Below are positions 49,161 through 58,651 of a stretch of DNA of 64,000 nucleotides, in pieces. Origin of the DNA: an uncultured Eubacterium sp. (GTDB taxonomy: Bacteria > Bacillota > Clostridia > Oscillospirales > Acutalibacteraceae); NCBI RefSeq assembly GCF_934561735.1, contig NZ_CAKTGT010000006.1, positions 58,348 through 122,347 of the forward strand. Reading direction: 5' to 3'. Both the position numbers and the translations under genes were made by a program. How positions within the stretch are numbered: position 1 is the stretch's first letter; every line of letters starts with the position of its first letter. The notes beneath the pieces are model-generated. The model ran no database searches. It was not told where the DNA came from and was given only the letters and a program-made list of their open reading frames with translations.

Positions 49161-49164
49161 AATT

Positions 49165-49827
49165 CTATACATATTTTAACACATCAATAATATCGGTAAT
49201 CACAGGCACATCGGAACGCAAATCCTTGTCCTTGAACCAACCGAAGTTCATACGGATTGCCCTCATACCTGCCGAAAGTGCACCCTGAATATCATTAATC
49301 GGGTGATCGCCGACATAAATACATTCGCTCGGTTGCACTCCGAGTCGTTCAGCCGTAATCTCAAAAAGTCGTGGGTCGGGCTTATGCACGCCCTCGTCAC
49401 CGCTTACAACCACAATATCGCACAACGGACGAAGTCCGCTCATATCCATTTTGTGATTTTGGAGAATTGACGGTCCGTTTGTAATCACTCCCGTAAGGTA
49501 ACCCCTTGCACGAAGTTCCCTCAGAAGCGGCACGGAATTTTCAAATATAACATTGTAATCACCGAAATTGACATCATAGTGATTTGCAAGAACAGTCGGG
49601 TCGGGAGCGTTTTCCCATCCCCACATTTTTATAAGTTCGGTACACCATTCAACACGGTTGACATAACCGCCGTTGCCTGTGTCCTCCATATCCCTTTTGC
49701 GTTTTTCTCTTTCTTCTGCCGACAAATCGGGCAAAAATTCATCAAGAAAAGCGTAAGCGTATTTTTCAAAAGCCTTTGTTCTGTCCTGCAAAGTTTCGTC
49801 AAAATCAAATAATACTGCTTTTGTCAT
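49165..49827 (-). CDS. HAD-family hydrolase
   Basis: The 220-residue phosphatase has motif I VLFDFDETL, motif II GVITNGPS, and the C-terminal VYVGDHPINDIQGALSAGMR. It resembles YjjG/pyrimidine-5'-nucleotidase-like HADs. The ATG at 49827 lies inside the end of ribF, with no strong ribosome binding site, so translational coupling is likely. Placement after ribF could suggest a phosphatase in flavin metabolism, but the substrate is not shown. Confidence 0.88.
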   Translation of the reverse strand: MTKAVLFDFDETLQDRTKAFEKYAYAFLDEFLPDLSAEEREKRKRDMEDTGNGGYVNRVEWCTELIKMWGWENAPDPTVLANHYDVNFGDYNVIFENSVPLLRELRARGYLTGVITNGPSILQNHKMDMSGLRPLCDIVVVSGDEGVHKPDPRLFEITAERLGVQPSECIYVGDHPINDIQGALSAGMRAIRMNFGWFKDKDLRSDVPVITDIIDVLKYV

Positions 49828-50623
49828 AATCAAGTTGTTTTTTGAGTTCTTCAACATTTTTGAAGATTTTTTCCTCTCGTTTGTAATCGATAAGTTCTAC
49901 CCTCACGGTTTTGCCGTAAAGGTCGCCGCTGAAATCGAAAATATGAGTTTCGCAAAGCGGCTTGTCAACCCTCCAGGTAGGGCGAATTCCGATGTTTGTA
50001 AAGGACTTGTACTCCTTGCCGTCAACAAAGGTTCTGCTTTCGTACACGCCGTACTTAGGCACAACAAGTCCGTTCGGCAGATGTTGATTTATGGTTGGAA
50101 ATCCGATTGTTCTGCCCCTTTGGTCACCGCCGATTACCTCATTTTCAAATGTAAAATTATAGCCCAACATCTCATTTGCGTCTTTAATCTCGCCGTTTTT
50201 TACGCATTCTCTGATTCTCGTTGAGCTAATCGGCAAATCCTTGTAGTCAAGGTGTTCCAAAATACGCACCCAAACATCTTTTGCCTCAAGATACTTTCTC
50301 ATATCCATAGCGTTCCACGATGCGTTTTTGCCGAATTTAAAATTAAATCCGCACAAAACAATTCCTGCGTGAAATCCGCCTATCAAAATGTTGTCAATAA
50401 ATTCCTCGCCGCTCAAATTCTTTATATCATCAAAAGACGCAAAAACGGCATTTGGATAACGCTTTTCAAAAATACTTTTTTGAAGAAGTGAAAATTTGTT
50501 GTTTACGCAGAAAATTATAACTTTTTCGGCACCGGTGGTAACGGTTTGATGTGCACGGTGCATACCGTCAAAATCGCCGAGCGCAACCGCAATTCTCTGC
50601 TTTTTGTTATTGTCTGTATTCAT
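49805..50623 (-). CDS. ribF: Bifunctional riboflavin kinase/FMN adenylyltransferase
   Basis: The 272-residue protein makes FMN and FAD. The N-terminal nucleotidyltransferase has GDFDGMHRAHQ (others have GxFDGxHxGH) and ISSTRIRE; the C-terminal kinase domain has GRTIGFPTIN and FTNIGIRPT. It starts in a TAATG overlap with the truB stop. The Ala in place of the second Gly of the HxGH motif is a mild oddity. Confidence 0.93.
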   Translation of the reverse strand: MNTDNNKKQRIAVALGDFDGMHRAHQTVTTGAEKVIIFCVNNKFSLLQKSIFEKRYPNAVFASFDDIKNLSGEEFIDNILIGGFHAGIVLCGFNFKFGKNASWNAMDMRKYLEAKDVWVRILEHLDYKDLPISSTRIRECVKNGEIKDANEMLGYNFTFENEVIGGDQRGRTIGFPTINQHLPNGLVVPKYGVYESRTFVDGKEYKSFTNIGIRPTWRVDKPLCETHIFDFSGDLYGKTVRVELIDYKREEKIFKNVEELKKQLDYDKSSII

Positions 50624-51522
50624 TATTCTCTAACGGACAAAATGCGAAGAACCTTTAGTTCCTCACCCTGTCTTTGTCCCAATCCTAAAAATTCGTTTTT
50701 ATCACTGTAAACCGCACATATTTCATCAGGCATAATATTCTTTTGCACTCGGTTAATATCAAGTGCTCCGCCGTTGAAAAATCTTGTAGACTGTGCAGGA
50801 GATACTCTCACCTTTTTGTAGCAATCAAACATTCTTTCAATGTCGATAAGAACATCATCAAAACCTTTGCCGCTGTCCTTACGCTCCTGAAGTTCTGCCA
50901 AAGTTACGCAATCCGACAAATCAAAGCCCATTGCCTTTGTGCGAACAAGTTCTGTCATAACCGCACCGCAACCGAGTTTTTTGCCTATATCGTCAATGAG
51001 CGAGCGGATATAGGTGCCCTTACTGCAAAGGACATCAATTTGATAGGTGTGCTCTTTGTCGTCAAAAGCAACCAATTCAAGTTCCTTGATTTCAACCTTG
51101 CACGCTTCACGCTCCACGGTTTTGCCCTCTCTTGCAAGGTCATAAAGACGCACTCCGTCCACGCTTTTTGCACTGAACATAGGCGGAATTTGATCTATAA
51201 CACCGACAAAATCACGCATCACCTTTTTGACATCATCAACCGAAACCGCAACCTCGCTTTGCGAAGTCACCTCACCGGTAATATCCAAGGTGTCCGTTGT
51301 CAAGCCGAGTTTAAAGGTTGCACGGTAGCCCTTGTCGCTGTCGGGCAAAAAATTCAAAAACCTTGTTGCTCCGCCGAACATCACAGGCAAAACACCTGTT
51401 GCCATCGGGTCAAGAGTTCCTGTATGGCCCGCCTTTTTCTCGCCTGTTATGCCTCGAAGTTTTGCAACAACGCCAAAAGAGGTTATGTCTTTTTCTTTGT
51501 TTACACAAATTATTCCCGTCAT
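50623..51522 (-). CDS. truB: tRNA pseudouridine-55 synthase
   Basis: The 299-residue enzyme modifies U55 of tRNA. It has the catalytic block GHTGTLDPMATGVLPV with the nucleophile Asp, KGTYIRSLIDDIG and a C-terminal PUA-like end. It overlaps nrnA by ATGA and ribF by one base. Confidence 0.97.
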   Translation of the reverse strand: MTGIICVNKEKDITSFGVVAKLRGITGEKKAGHTGTLDPMATGVLPVMFGGATRFLNFLPDSDKGYRATFKLGLTTDTLDITGEVTSQSEVAVSVDDVKKVMRDFVGVIDQIPPMFSAKSVDGVRLYDLAREGKTVEREACKVEIKELELVAFDDKEHTYQIDVLCSKGTYIRSLIDDIGKKLGCGAVMTELVRTKAMGFDLSDCVTLAELQERKDSGKGFDDVLIDIERMFDCYKKVRVSPAQSTRFFNGGALDINRVQKNIMPDEICAVYSDKNEFLGLGQRQGEELKVLRILSVRE

Positions 51523-52469
51523 ATGTGCAATAATTCCTTTGATTTTTCAACAAGCTTTTTTGTTGCGGTTTTAACATCGCAATCAAATCTGCAAGCCGCC
51601 GCCTGCTTGTGACCTCCGCCACCGAAAGCCGCCGCAAGTTCTGCCGCATTTACGCTCTCGTATGTTCTGATTGAGCATTTGCAGGTACCGTCTGCCTTTT
51701 CGCGGATAGTTAAACCGATTTCCACGCCCTCAATTTGACGGGTAAGCGGAGGCAACGGTTCCGTGTCAAGTTCTGTGGTGCCTGTCTTTTTGTACATCTC
51801 ATTCGTTACGGTAAGAATGCACACTCTTTCATCAAGGAAAAACTGCATACCCTCAATGGCAAGACGCTCCAAAGCGGCAAATTTTTTCGTCTTTGTTTCA
51901 AACATAACACGGTTGATATAGCCGTTATCCGCACCGAGGTCAATAAGCTCTGCCGCAGAACGGTAAGTGTTTGATGTTGCCGACGAATACTTAAAGCAAC
52001 CTGTGTCTGTTGTTATACCTGTATACAGGCAGTCAGCCATCTTTTTGTCAATATCAACACCGAGTGCTTTAATAACTTTAAGTATAATTTCGCAGTTTGC
52101 CGCCGCATCCGCATTAAGCAATAAATACTTTGCGTAATTTGTATTCGTGCCGTGGTGGTCGATGCACAAATCCACTTTTCCGCCATAGATGTTCTGAAGT
52201 CCGCCGAGAAGGTTTTCCGTAGCAACATCAACAGCAATAATATACTTTTCGTCAAACTCCTGAACCTCTATGTCGTTATAAAGATATTCATATTTTGTCG
52301 GAATAGGATCATCACAAATAAGTTTTGCCTTTTTGCCCATTTTTTGCAAAGCACGAAGCAGTGCGTATCCGCTTCCCAAGGTATCACCGTCAGGATGAGC
52401 GTGGCAGAGAATTGTGAAGCAATCCTCTTTTTTGAGCAAACCTGCACACTTTTCAACATTAATCTTCAT
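51519..52469 (-). CDS. nrnA: DHH-family oligoribonuclease/pAp phosphatase (NrnA-like)
   Basis: The 316-residue protein has the DHH motifs CHAHPDGDTLGS and LCIDHHGTN and a DHHA1 C-terminal block GGGHKQAAACRF. Relatives degrade nanoRNA and pAp. It overlaps rbfA by 11 bp and truB by 4 bp. Confidence 0.93.
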   Translation of the reverse strand: MKINVEKCAGLLKKEDCFTILCHAHPDGDTLGSGYALLRALQKMGKKAKLICDDPIPTKYEYLYNDIEVQEFDEKYIIAVDVATENLLGGLQNIYGGKVDLCIDHHGTNTNYAKYLLLNADAAANCEIILKVIKALGVDIDKKMADCLYTGITTDTGCFKYSSATSNTYRSAAELIDLGADNGYINRVMFETKTKKFAALERLAIEGMQFFLDERVCILTVTNEMYKKTGTTELDTEPLPPLTRQIEGVEIGLTIREKADGTCKCSIRTYESVNAAELAAAFGGGGHKQAAACRFDCDVKTATKKLVEKSKELLHI

Positions 52470-52812
52470 TTTTAGCTTCTATACCCTTTAGCTTATCAAA
52501 AAGCTCCATTCCTTTTTCGATAGAATCATCCGCAACAAAGCGAAGCTCGGGTGTTTTGCGAAGGTGAAGCGATGAGCCGAGACGACCGCGAATAAATCCC
52601 TGTGCCGCCTTTAAGCCTTTAACCGCTTCTTTAGCCTTTTCAACGCCCTCAAGAGCACTGATGTACACCTTTGCATAGCTTAAATCGTTGCTGACATCTA
52701 CCTTAACAACCGTGAGCATACCGCTTACTCTCGGGTCTTTGACCTCACGGAGAATAGCAATAAGTTCTCTTTTTATATCTTCTGTAATTCTGTCTATTCT
52801 GTATCCTGCCAT
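52459..52812 (-). CDS. rbfA: 30S ribosome-binding factor A
   Basis: The 117-residue KH-fold protein helps 16S rRNA maturation. It has RIDRITEDIKRELIAIL, VKDPRVSGMLTVVKVDVSND and LHLRKTPELRFVADDSIEKG, all family blocks. Confidence 0.96.
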   Translation of the reverse strand: MAGYRIDRITEDIKRELIAILREVKDPRVSGMLTVVKVDVSNDLSYAKVYISALEGVEKAKEAVKGLKAAQGFIRGRLGSSLHLRKTPELRFVADDSIEKGMELFDKLKGIEAKNED

Positions 52813-52863
52813 AAATCCTCCCTACGACTGTTAAGAAAGCTTTATTTGGCTTTGTCAACAGTC

Positions 52864-55242
52864 TTAATCTCTGTATTCTTCTACAATGTAAGCCTCAAAA
52901 ATATCGCCTGCCTGAATGTCATCAAAACCTGCAAGGCTGATACCGCATTCATAACCCGATGATACTTCCTTAACTTCATCCTTAAATCTCTTGAGGTTTG
53001 CAATATCAACATCGGCAATTTGCTTGTCGTTTCTCATAACACGAATCTTACCGCCACGTTTGATGTTACCCGATGTAACAACGCAACCTGCAATAGTACC
53101 TGCCGAAGAAATTTTGTAGACCTCACGAACTTCTGCGGCACCTGTGTCTACATCACGATACTTAGGTGCTCTCATACCACGCATAGCGTTTTCAATATCT
53201 TCAATAGCGTCATAGATGATATCGTAAGTTTTGATTTCGATACCGTCACGGTTTGCACTTTCCTGTGCGATTGGGTCAACGCCTACAGCAAAGCCTACAA
53301 TGATAGCATTTGATGCGTTTGCAAGCATAACATCACTTTCGTTAACCGTACCTACGCCGCCATGGATAATCTTAACTCGAACTTCGTCATTTTCAATCTT
53401 GAGAAGTGACTGCTTAACAGCTTCAACCGAACCTTGAACATCAGCCTTAACAATGATATTGAGGTCTTTGAGTTCGCCCTCGTGGAGAGTGTCAAACAAT
53501 GTGTCAAGAGTAACCTTTTGGAATGCCTTGAATTCTTCTTCCTTAGCCTCCGCCTTACGCTGTTCAACAAGCTGACGGGCAAGTTTTTCATCCGATACGG
53601 CATTGAAGAGGTCACCGCTCATAGGAACATTGTCAAGACCCATAATTTCAACAGGAACAGACGGACCTGCCGAATTTATCTTTTTGCCCTGGCAGTCAAC
53701 CATCGCTCTTACCTTACCTACGGCTGTACCTGCAACGATAACATCACCTGCATTGAGAGTACCGTTTTGTACAAGAAGTGTTGCAATAGGGCCTCTGCCC
53801 TTGTCAAGCTTTGCTTCAATAACAACACCCTTTGCGGTTCTGTCCGGATTAGCTTTAAGCTCGCACATTTCTGCAACAAGGTTAATTGTTTCAAGAAGCT
53901 TGTCGATACCCATCTTTGTTTTAGCCGAAACAGGAACACAGATAACATCGCCGCCCCATTCTTCCGGAACAAGTTCGTGCTCTGTGAGCTGCTGCATAAC
54001 TCTGTCGGGATTTGCACCCTCTTTATCCATCTTGTTGATGGCAACAATAATTTCTACGCCTGCTGCCTTTGCGTGATTGATAGCCTCAATAGTCTGCGGC
54101 ATAATACCGTCATCTGCGGCAACAACAAGAACGGCAATATCCGTGCTCATTGCACCTCTTGCACGCATTGCGGTAAATGCGGCGTGACCCGGTGTATCAA
54201 GGAAAGTAATAACCTGTTTATCAGGAGTTACTACCTGATAAGCACCGATAGCCTGTGTAATACCGCCGGCTTCGGTTGATGTAACGGATGTGTTACGAAT
54301 AGCATCAAGAATAGATGTTTTACCGTGGTCAACATGACCCATAACGCAAACAACCGGTGGGCGTGTAACTGCGTTTTCATCGTTTTCGTCCTCTGCCTCG
54401 ATAATCTGCTCTTCGATTGTAACAACAACCTCTTTTTCAACCTTTGCACCAAGTTCTGTTGCAACGATTTCGGCTGTATCGTAGTCGATAACCTCGTTAA
54501 CCGATACCATCATACCGAGTTTCATAAGTGCCTTGATTACTTCATTGGCGGCAAGACGAAGACGTGAAGCAAGTTCGCCTACTGTGATTTCGTCACCGAC
54601 TGTAATCTTGATTTGTTGCTTCTTTCTCTGCTCTGCAATACGGGCAAGACGCTGTGCCTCTGTTTCTTTCTTTGAACGGGCGTGCATACCCTGAGGCTTC
54701 TTCTTTCTGTACTGCTTTGATTTTTGATTAAGCTTTTGCTTTTTCTGATAATCGTTTACTGTATTTGCAGGAGAAATATCTTCGTACTTCTGATTATACT
54801 TTTCAAGGTCAACATTGTTAACCCTTGTATCAATGTGGCGAGCCTCGCCCTTTGTTCTTGCCTGAGGAGCCTGCTCTGCCTTTTTCTTTGCTTTTTCTTC
54901 CGCTCTCTTTGCGGCTTGCTCAGCCATCTGAAGAATAGCGGCTTGACTCTGACGCTTCTTGTTTTTAGCATCGTCCTTAGGGTCAGCCTCTTTCTTTGCT
55001 TCCTTTTTAGGTGCCGCCTTCTTTTTTGGAGCAGCCTTTTTCTGTGCAAAGTAGCTATCAAAATTGCTTACGCTGTTTGCTTGTGTAAGTTTATCAAAAA
55101 GGATGTTAAGTTCATCCTCGCTGAGTGCAGTTGCAGCTTTTTTTGCAGGACCTTCGCAGTATTGGTCAAGTACTTCGATAATTTCTTTGTTTTGCTTTCC
55201 GAAGTCTTTTGCAACATCGGAAACCTTAATCTTTATTACCAT
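52864..55242 (-). CDS. infB: Translation initiation factor IF-2
   Basis: The 792-residue GTPase delivers initiator tRNA. An N-terminal domain (KVSDVAKDFGKQNKEIIEVL) is followed by a Lys/Ala-rich linker (about 70-190), then the G domain with GHVDHGKTS near 305, DTPGHAAF and NKMD, and the C-terminal initiator-tRNA-binding domains. It overlaps ylxQ by 17 bp. Confidence 0.98.
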   Translation of the reverse strand: MVIKIKVSDVAKDFGKQNKEIIEVLDQYCEGPAKKAATALSEDELNILFDKLTQANSVSNFDSYFAQKKAAPKKKAAPKKEAKKEADPKDDAKNKKRQSQAAILQMAEQAAKRAEEKAKKKAEQAPQARTKGEARHIDTRVNNVDLEKYNQKYEDISPANTVNDYQKKQKLNQKSKQYRKKKPQGMHARSKKETEAQRLARIAEQRKKQQIKITVGDEITVGELASRLRLAANEVIKALMKLGMMVSVNEVIDYDTAEIVATELGAKVEKEVVVTIEEQIIEAEDENDENAVTRPPVVCVMGHVDHGKTSILDAIRNTSVTSTEAGGITQAIGAYQVVTPDKQVITFLDTPGHAAFTAMRARGAMSTDIAVLVVAADDGIMPQTIEAINHAKAAGVEIIVAINKMDKEGANPDRVMQQLTEHELVPEEWGGDVICVPVSAKTKMGIDKLLETINLVAEMCELKANPDRTAKGVVIEAKLDKGRGPIATLLVQNGTLNAGDVIVAGTAVGKVRAMVDCQGKKINSAGPSVPVEIMGLDNVPMSGDLFNAVSDEKLARQLVEQRKAEAKEEEFKAFQKVTLDTLFDTLHEGELKDLNIIVKADVQGSVEAVKQSLLKIENDEVRVKIIHGGVGTVNESDVMLANASNAIIVGFAVGVDPIAQESANRDGIEIKTYDIIYDAIEDIENAMRGMRAPKYRDVDTGAAEVREVYKISSAGTIAGCVVTSGNIKRGGKIRVMRNDKQIADVDIANLKRFKDEVKEVSSGYECGISLAGFDDIQAGDIFEAYIVEEYRD

Positions 55243-55564
55243 ACTCGTTTTCCTCCTGATTAATTAATTCTTTTATTCTGCCGGAAAAGTTAATGTCGTT
55301 AACCGTAATAACTCCCGCTTTGTAGCCCAAAGCTCTGTGGATGTCGTTTATCGTTTCGGGAATGATTTTAACGGCAACATCATGTTTTGACTTTTGTATG
55401 CTTACCTCAAATTCATCAATGAGTCGCTTTGAAGCATCCGATGCAAAAATCACAAGGTCGGTTTTATGTTCCATAACGGATTTAACCGTCATATCGTGAC
55501 CCATTGAGAGTTTACCCGCTCTTCTCGCCATTCCCAGCATTGAGAGATATTTTTTATTCGGCAT
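55226..55564 (-). CDS. ylxQ: L7Ae/L30e-family RNA-binding protein YlxQ
   Basis: The 112-residue protein has the L7Ae/L30e fold start KYLSMLGMARRAGKLSMGHD and VIFASDASKR. It overlaps rnpM by 11 bp. It is a probable K-turn RNA binder in the infB operon. Confidence 0.92.
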   Translation of the reverse strand: MPNKKYLSMLGMARRAGKLSMGHDMTVKSVMEHKTDLVIFASDASKRLIDEFEVSIQKSKHDVAVKIIPETINDIHRALGYKAGVITVNDINFSGRIKELINQEENEYGNKD

Positions 55565-55823
55565 TTGAAATTTCTTCTTCCATTTTATCGTATACGCTGT
55601 CCTCTATTTTCATAGAAAACGCTCTTTCAAAGGCACGCTTTTTTCTTGCTTTTTTTAAGCAGTCTGCGTTTTTGCAAACATAAGCACCTCTGCCGGCTTT
55701 TTTGCCCGTGAGGTCAAGGCTGACTTCTCCGTCGGGGCCTTTAACCACTCTTACAAGTGTACGCTTGTCAAACATTTCGCCGCAGCCCGTACACATTCTC
55801 ATAGGTACTTTTTTGGTTTTCAT
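55554..55823 (-). CDS. rnpM: RNase P modulator RnpM (YlxR)
   Basis: The 89-residue protein begins KKVPMRMCTGCGEMFDKRTL and has AGRGAYVCKNADC, the YlxR-family signatures. Family members bind RNase P RNA. It lies 21 bp after nusA. Confidence 0.93.
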   Translation of the reverse strand: MKTKKVPMRMCTGCGEMFDKRTLVRVVKGPDGEVSLDLTGKKAGRGAYVCKNADCLKKARKKRAFERAFSMKIEDSVYDKMEEEISNAE

Positions 55824-55844
55824 AAGCTATCACCTTTGTTATAA

Positions 55845-56936
55845 TTATTCTTCGCTGTCGCTTTCTTCAAGAGCAGTTTCGGACTCACCCTCATAGAAAC
55901 CCGATTCAGGCTTGATGTCAATCTTCCACGATGTAAGCTTTGCGGCAAGGCGAACATTTTGACCCTTATTACCGATTGCAAGTGAAAGCTGATCGTCCGG
56001 AACGGTTGCTCTGCAAGACTTTGCTTCTTCGTCAAGAATTTCAACGGAAATTACATCGGACGGTGCAAGTGCGGCAGAAACAAACTCTGCCGGGTCTGTG
56101 CTGTACTTAACAATATCAATCTTTTCACCGCCGAGAGCATCAACAACATTTGAAACTCTCTGACCCTTAGGACCGATACATGAACCTACTGCGTCTACAT
56201 TTTCGTCCTTTGAATATACGGCAATCTTTGTACGGGAGCCTGCCTCACGGGAAACGCTCATAATCTCGATTGTACCGTCAAAAATTTCAGGAACTTCTGT
56301 TTCAAAAAGGCGTCTTACAAGACCAGGGTGAGTTCTTGAAATCATAACCTTTGGACCTTTGCCCATATCCTTAACATCAACAACAAAAATCTTTGTCATC
56401 TGACCTTCAACAAATGTTTCGCCCGGAACCTGCTCTGCCTTTGGAAGAACAGCTTCGCTGTGGCCGATTTCAAGGTAAACATTACCTGTTACAGGGTCAA
56501 CCTTGTTAACCTTTGCAGAAAGAAGCTCTTGGTTCTTGCTCTGGAACTCTTCAAGCATCTTTCCTCTTTCCGCTTCACGGATACCCTGACGGATAACATG
56601 CTTTGCGGTTTGAGCAACAATTCTGCCAAAATCTTTTGTCTTGAGCGGAATATCAATTGTTTTGCCGACCTTTGCACTCTTGCGAATAAGCTGAGCCTGC
56701 TCAAGAGTGAGGTCTGTATCAGGGTCTTCAATCTCTTCAACAACATTTTTGGTTACATAAACCTTAATGCTCATTTTATCCGGGTCAATGTCGCAATGTA
56801 CAATGTCTTTGCCGTTGTAATCGTGCTTTGCGGCAACAATAATTGCGGCAGAAATTTTTTCGTAAAGATAATCTTCCGGAATTCCTTTTTCAGCTGTAAG
56901 CATTTTTACTGCTTCAAAAAATTCTTTGTTCATCAT
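55845..56936 (-). CDS. nusA: Transcription elongation/termination factor NusA
   Basis: The 363-residue protein has the NusA N-terminal domain, an S1 domain (KVDPVTGNVYLEIGHSEAVL), KH1 (SRTHPGLVRRLFETEVPEI, CIGPKGQRVSNVVDALGGEK) and KH2 (LAIGNKGQNVRLAAKLTSWK), with a short acidic tail. Two adjacent ATGs are possible; AGGA precedes both. Confidence 0.97.
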   Translation of the reverse strand: MMNKEFFEAVKMLTAEKGIPEDYLYEKISAAIIVAAKHDYNGKDIVHCDIDPDKMSIKVYVTKNVVEEIEDPDTDLTLEQAQLIRKSAKVGKTIDIPLKTKDFGRIVAQTAKHVIRQGIREAERGKMLEEFQSKNQELLSAKVNKVDPVTGNVYLEIGHSEAVLPKAEQVPGETFVEGQMTKIFVVDVKDMGKGPKVMISRTHPGLVRRLFETEVPEIFDGTIEIMSVSREAGSRTKIAVYSKDENVDAVGSCIGPKGQRVSNVVDALGGEKIDIVKYSTDPAEFVSAALAPSDVISVEILDEEAKSCRATVPDDQLSLAIGNKGQNVRLAAKLTSWKIDIKPESGFYEGESETALEESDSEE

Positions 56937-56976
56937 TTTTTCCTATTCATCCTTTCGGTATAAAATTTAAAATAAA

Positions 56977-57465
56977 TTACATTTCCTGTGAAAAATCATT
57001 TATATCAAAATCATCAAGTTTAACATAAGAAGTGTCTTTTTTGTTAACCGTAACGCTTTGACCGTCCTGAAGTTCAACGGTAATTTCTTTGTTTTCGTAT
57101 TTAACAAGTTTTCCGTTAAAATCACGAACGCCGTCAATCGCTCTGATTGTCCTCATCATAACGGGTGAGCCGATATACTTTTCAAAGTGCTCGTCTTTCA
57201 CAAGCTCTCTTTCAACTCCCGGTGAGCTTACTTCCATCATATAGCTCTGAGAAATCGGGTCTGCCTCGTCAAGCGGTTTTGATATTGCGTGGGTAAAATC
57301 AACGCAATCGTTCATATCTATTCCGCCGTCTTTGTCGATAAAAATACGCAAATACCAATCCGAGCCTTCCTTTGCAAACTGAATGTTCCAAATGTCATAT
57401 CCCATTTCTTCCGCAAAAGGCTTGATAATTTCTTCAACCCTTTGCACTGTTGTAGGCTTTGCCAA
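56977..57465 (-). CDS. rimP: Ribosome maturation factor RimP
   Basis: The 162-residue protein assists 30S maturation. It has EMGYDIWNIQFAKEG, LRIFIDKDGGIDMNDCV and the YMMEVSSPGVERELVKDEHF family signature. I choose a TTG at 57465 because GGAGGTG lies six bases ahead and the protein then begins MAKPTTVQRVEEII, as in relatives; the longer frame starting at 57531 lies in the attenuator and is not plausible. Confidence 0.93.
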   Translation of the reverse strand: MAKPTTVQRVEEIIKPFAEEMGYDIWNIQFAKEGSDWYLRIFIDKDGGIDMNDCVDFTHAISKPLDEADPISQSYMMEVSSPGVERELVKDEHFEKYIGSPVMMRTIRAIDGVRDFNGKLVKYENKEITVELQDGQSVTVNKKDTSYVKLDDFDINDFSQEM

Positions 57466-57504
57466 GTTAACACCTCCTCGGACCGCTTTGCAGTCCCCTA
57501 CAAT

Positions 57505-57589
57505 AAAAAGAAGCGAACCCGTTGGGTTCACCTCACTTTGGTTTACATTCGATTAATATATATTATATATTATAATTTATATTTGTCAA
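57505..57589 (-). promoter_or_regulatory. rimP-infB operon promoter and possible attenuator
   Basis: TTGACA (57589-57584) and TATAAT (57567-57562), 16 bp apart on the minus strand, form the operon promoter. In the leader GTGAACCC/GGGTTCGC (57530-57513) makes an eight-pair stem followed by TTCTTTTT, an intrinsic-terminator shape, and a second stem GGACTGC/GCGGTCC lies just before the ribosome binding site. This suggests attenuation, possibly sensed through NusA. The promoter overlaps the stop codon of the next gene. Confidence 0.65.
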
Positions 57590-57975
57590 GTATTTTGTTG
57601 CAATTTAAGGCACTTTACCACCGTAGGAACAAGCATTGCAAAGCCAAAAGGCACCGACAGCACCACCATAGGTATGCAAAACACCACCATAAGCACAATT
57701 TGCTTTGTTGTCAACTCATCGATTCTGATAAATCCCACGCAAAAACCTGTAAGCGACGACACGGGAACAAGAGCACAAATAATCGACAAAAGCACCTTTT
57801 CGCCAAACGACATTGCGATATTTATATCATCTCTGCCCGAAACGGCAACAACCAAAATCAAAGTCAGTCCGAAAAATGCAACAAAGGTTATCAAAGTGCC
57901 GGCTAAAAATCTTTTTGCCGTCTTTTTACTCCAATTTTTATACATAAAACCAACCGTTCTTTCAAATAAATTCAT
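57586..57975 (-). CDS. Small membrane protein, unknown function
   Basis: The 129-residue protein has a basic start (MYKNWSKKTAKRFLAG) and three or four hydrophobic segments, at about 23-45, 62-86 and 92-118. No family recognised. Only a weak AAGAAG site lies ahead of the ATG. It ends inside the rimP promoter. Confidence 0.6.
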   Translation of the reverse strand: MNLFERTVGFMYKNWSKKTAKRFLAGTLITFVAFFGLTLILVVAVSGRDDINIAMSFGEKVLLSIICALVPVSSLTGFCVGFIRIDELTTKQIVLMVVFCIPMVVLSVPFGFAMLVPTVVKCLKLQQNT

Positions 57976-58002
57976 ACTTCTTAAATAATAACAAATTAAG
58001 TG

Positions 58003-58031
58003 TTGAAAAACAATATGAAATGGTATAAAAT
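58003..58031 (+). promoter_or_regulatory. Promoter of the pduL-type gene
   Basis: TTGAAA (58003-58008) and TAAAAT (58026-58031), 17 bp apart, with a 39-bp leader to the ATG. Confidence 0.6.
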
Positions 58032-58070
58032 ATAGCTGTTAAAAAAGAAATTAATTTTGGAGGATTAATT

Positions 58071-58649
58071 ATGGCTAATCAGGTAGTAGTAGAAATTTCC
58101 GCTCGTCACGTTCATGTGTCAAAGGAAGATTTGGAAACACTTTTCGGCAAGGATTATCAGCTCACAGTTAAAAAAGAGCTTTCACAGCCGGGTCAATTTG
58201 CTTGTGAAGAAAGAGTAAGAGTTGTCGGCACAAAGGGTGAGTTCCCTGCAGTTTCAATTCTCGGTCCGTGCAGAAATGCAACACAGGTTGAGCTTTCTCT
58301 CACAGACGCTCGTTCAATCGGCGTTGTTGCTCCTGTAAGAGAATCAGGTGACATCGAGGGTTCAGGCACTTGCAAACTCGTTGGTCCGTGCGGTGAAGTT
58401 GAAATTGCTTGCGGTGTTATCGCAGCAAAGCGTCACATCCACGCAACAACAAAGGATGCAGAGGAATTCGGTCTTACAAACGGTCAAATCGTTTCGGTTG
58501 AAATCCCTTCGGCAAACGGCAGAAACCTCACTTTCGGTGATGTTGTTGTCAGAGTAAGCGACAGCTATGCACTTGCTATGCACATCGACACAGACGAAGC
58601 AAATGCAGCAGGTATGAAGCCAAATACAATGGGCACAATTATTAAATAA
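58071..58649 (+). CDS. pduL: Phosphotransacylase PduL
   Basis: The 192-residue enzyme transfers acyl groups between CoA and phosphate. It has the two PduL zinc/histidine blocks, EISARHVHVSKEDLETLFG and IAAKRHIHATTKDAEEFG, and MHIDTDEANAAGM at the end. No microcompartment targeting extension or shell genes are present, so it probably works as the housekeeping phosphate acetyltransferase in acetate production. AGGAGGA-type GGAGG precedes the ATG. Confidence 0.95.
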   Translation: MANQVVVEISARHVHVSKEDLETLFGKDYQLTVKKELSQPGQFACEERVRVVGTKGEFPAVSILGPCRNATQVELSLTDARSIGVVAPVRESGDIEGSGTCKLVGPCGEVEIACGVIAAKRHIHATTKDAEEFGLTNGQIVSVEIPSANGRNLTFGDVVVRVSDSYALAMHIDTDEANAAGMKPNTMGTIIK

Positions 58650-58651
58650 TA

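Noticed and set aside
50743..51612. Long plus-strand open frame of 289 codons
   Set aside because: It is antisense to truB and nrnA, both secure genes, and has no recognisable domain.
53434..54279. Long plus-strand open frame of 281 codons
   Set aside because: It lies wholly inside infB on the other strand, has no ribosome binding site and a composition rich in Cys, Asn and Phe typical of a shadow frame.
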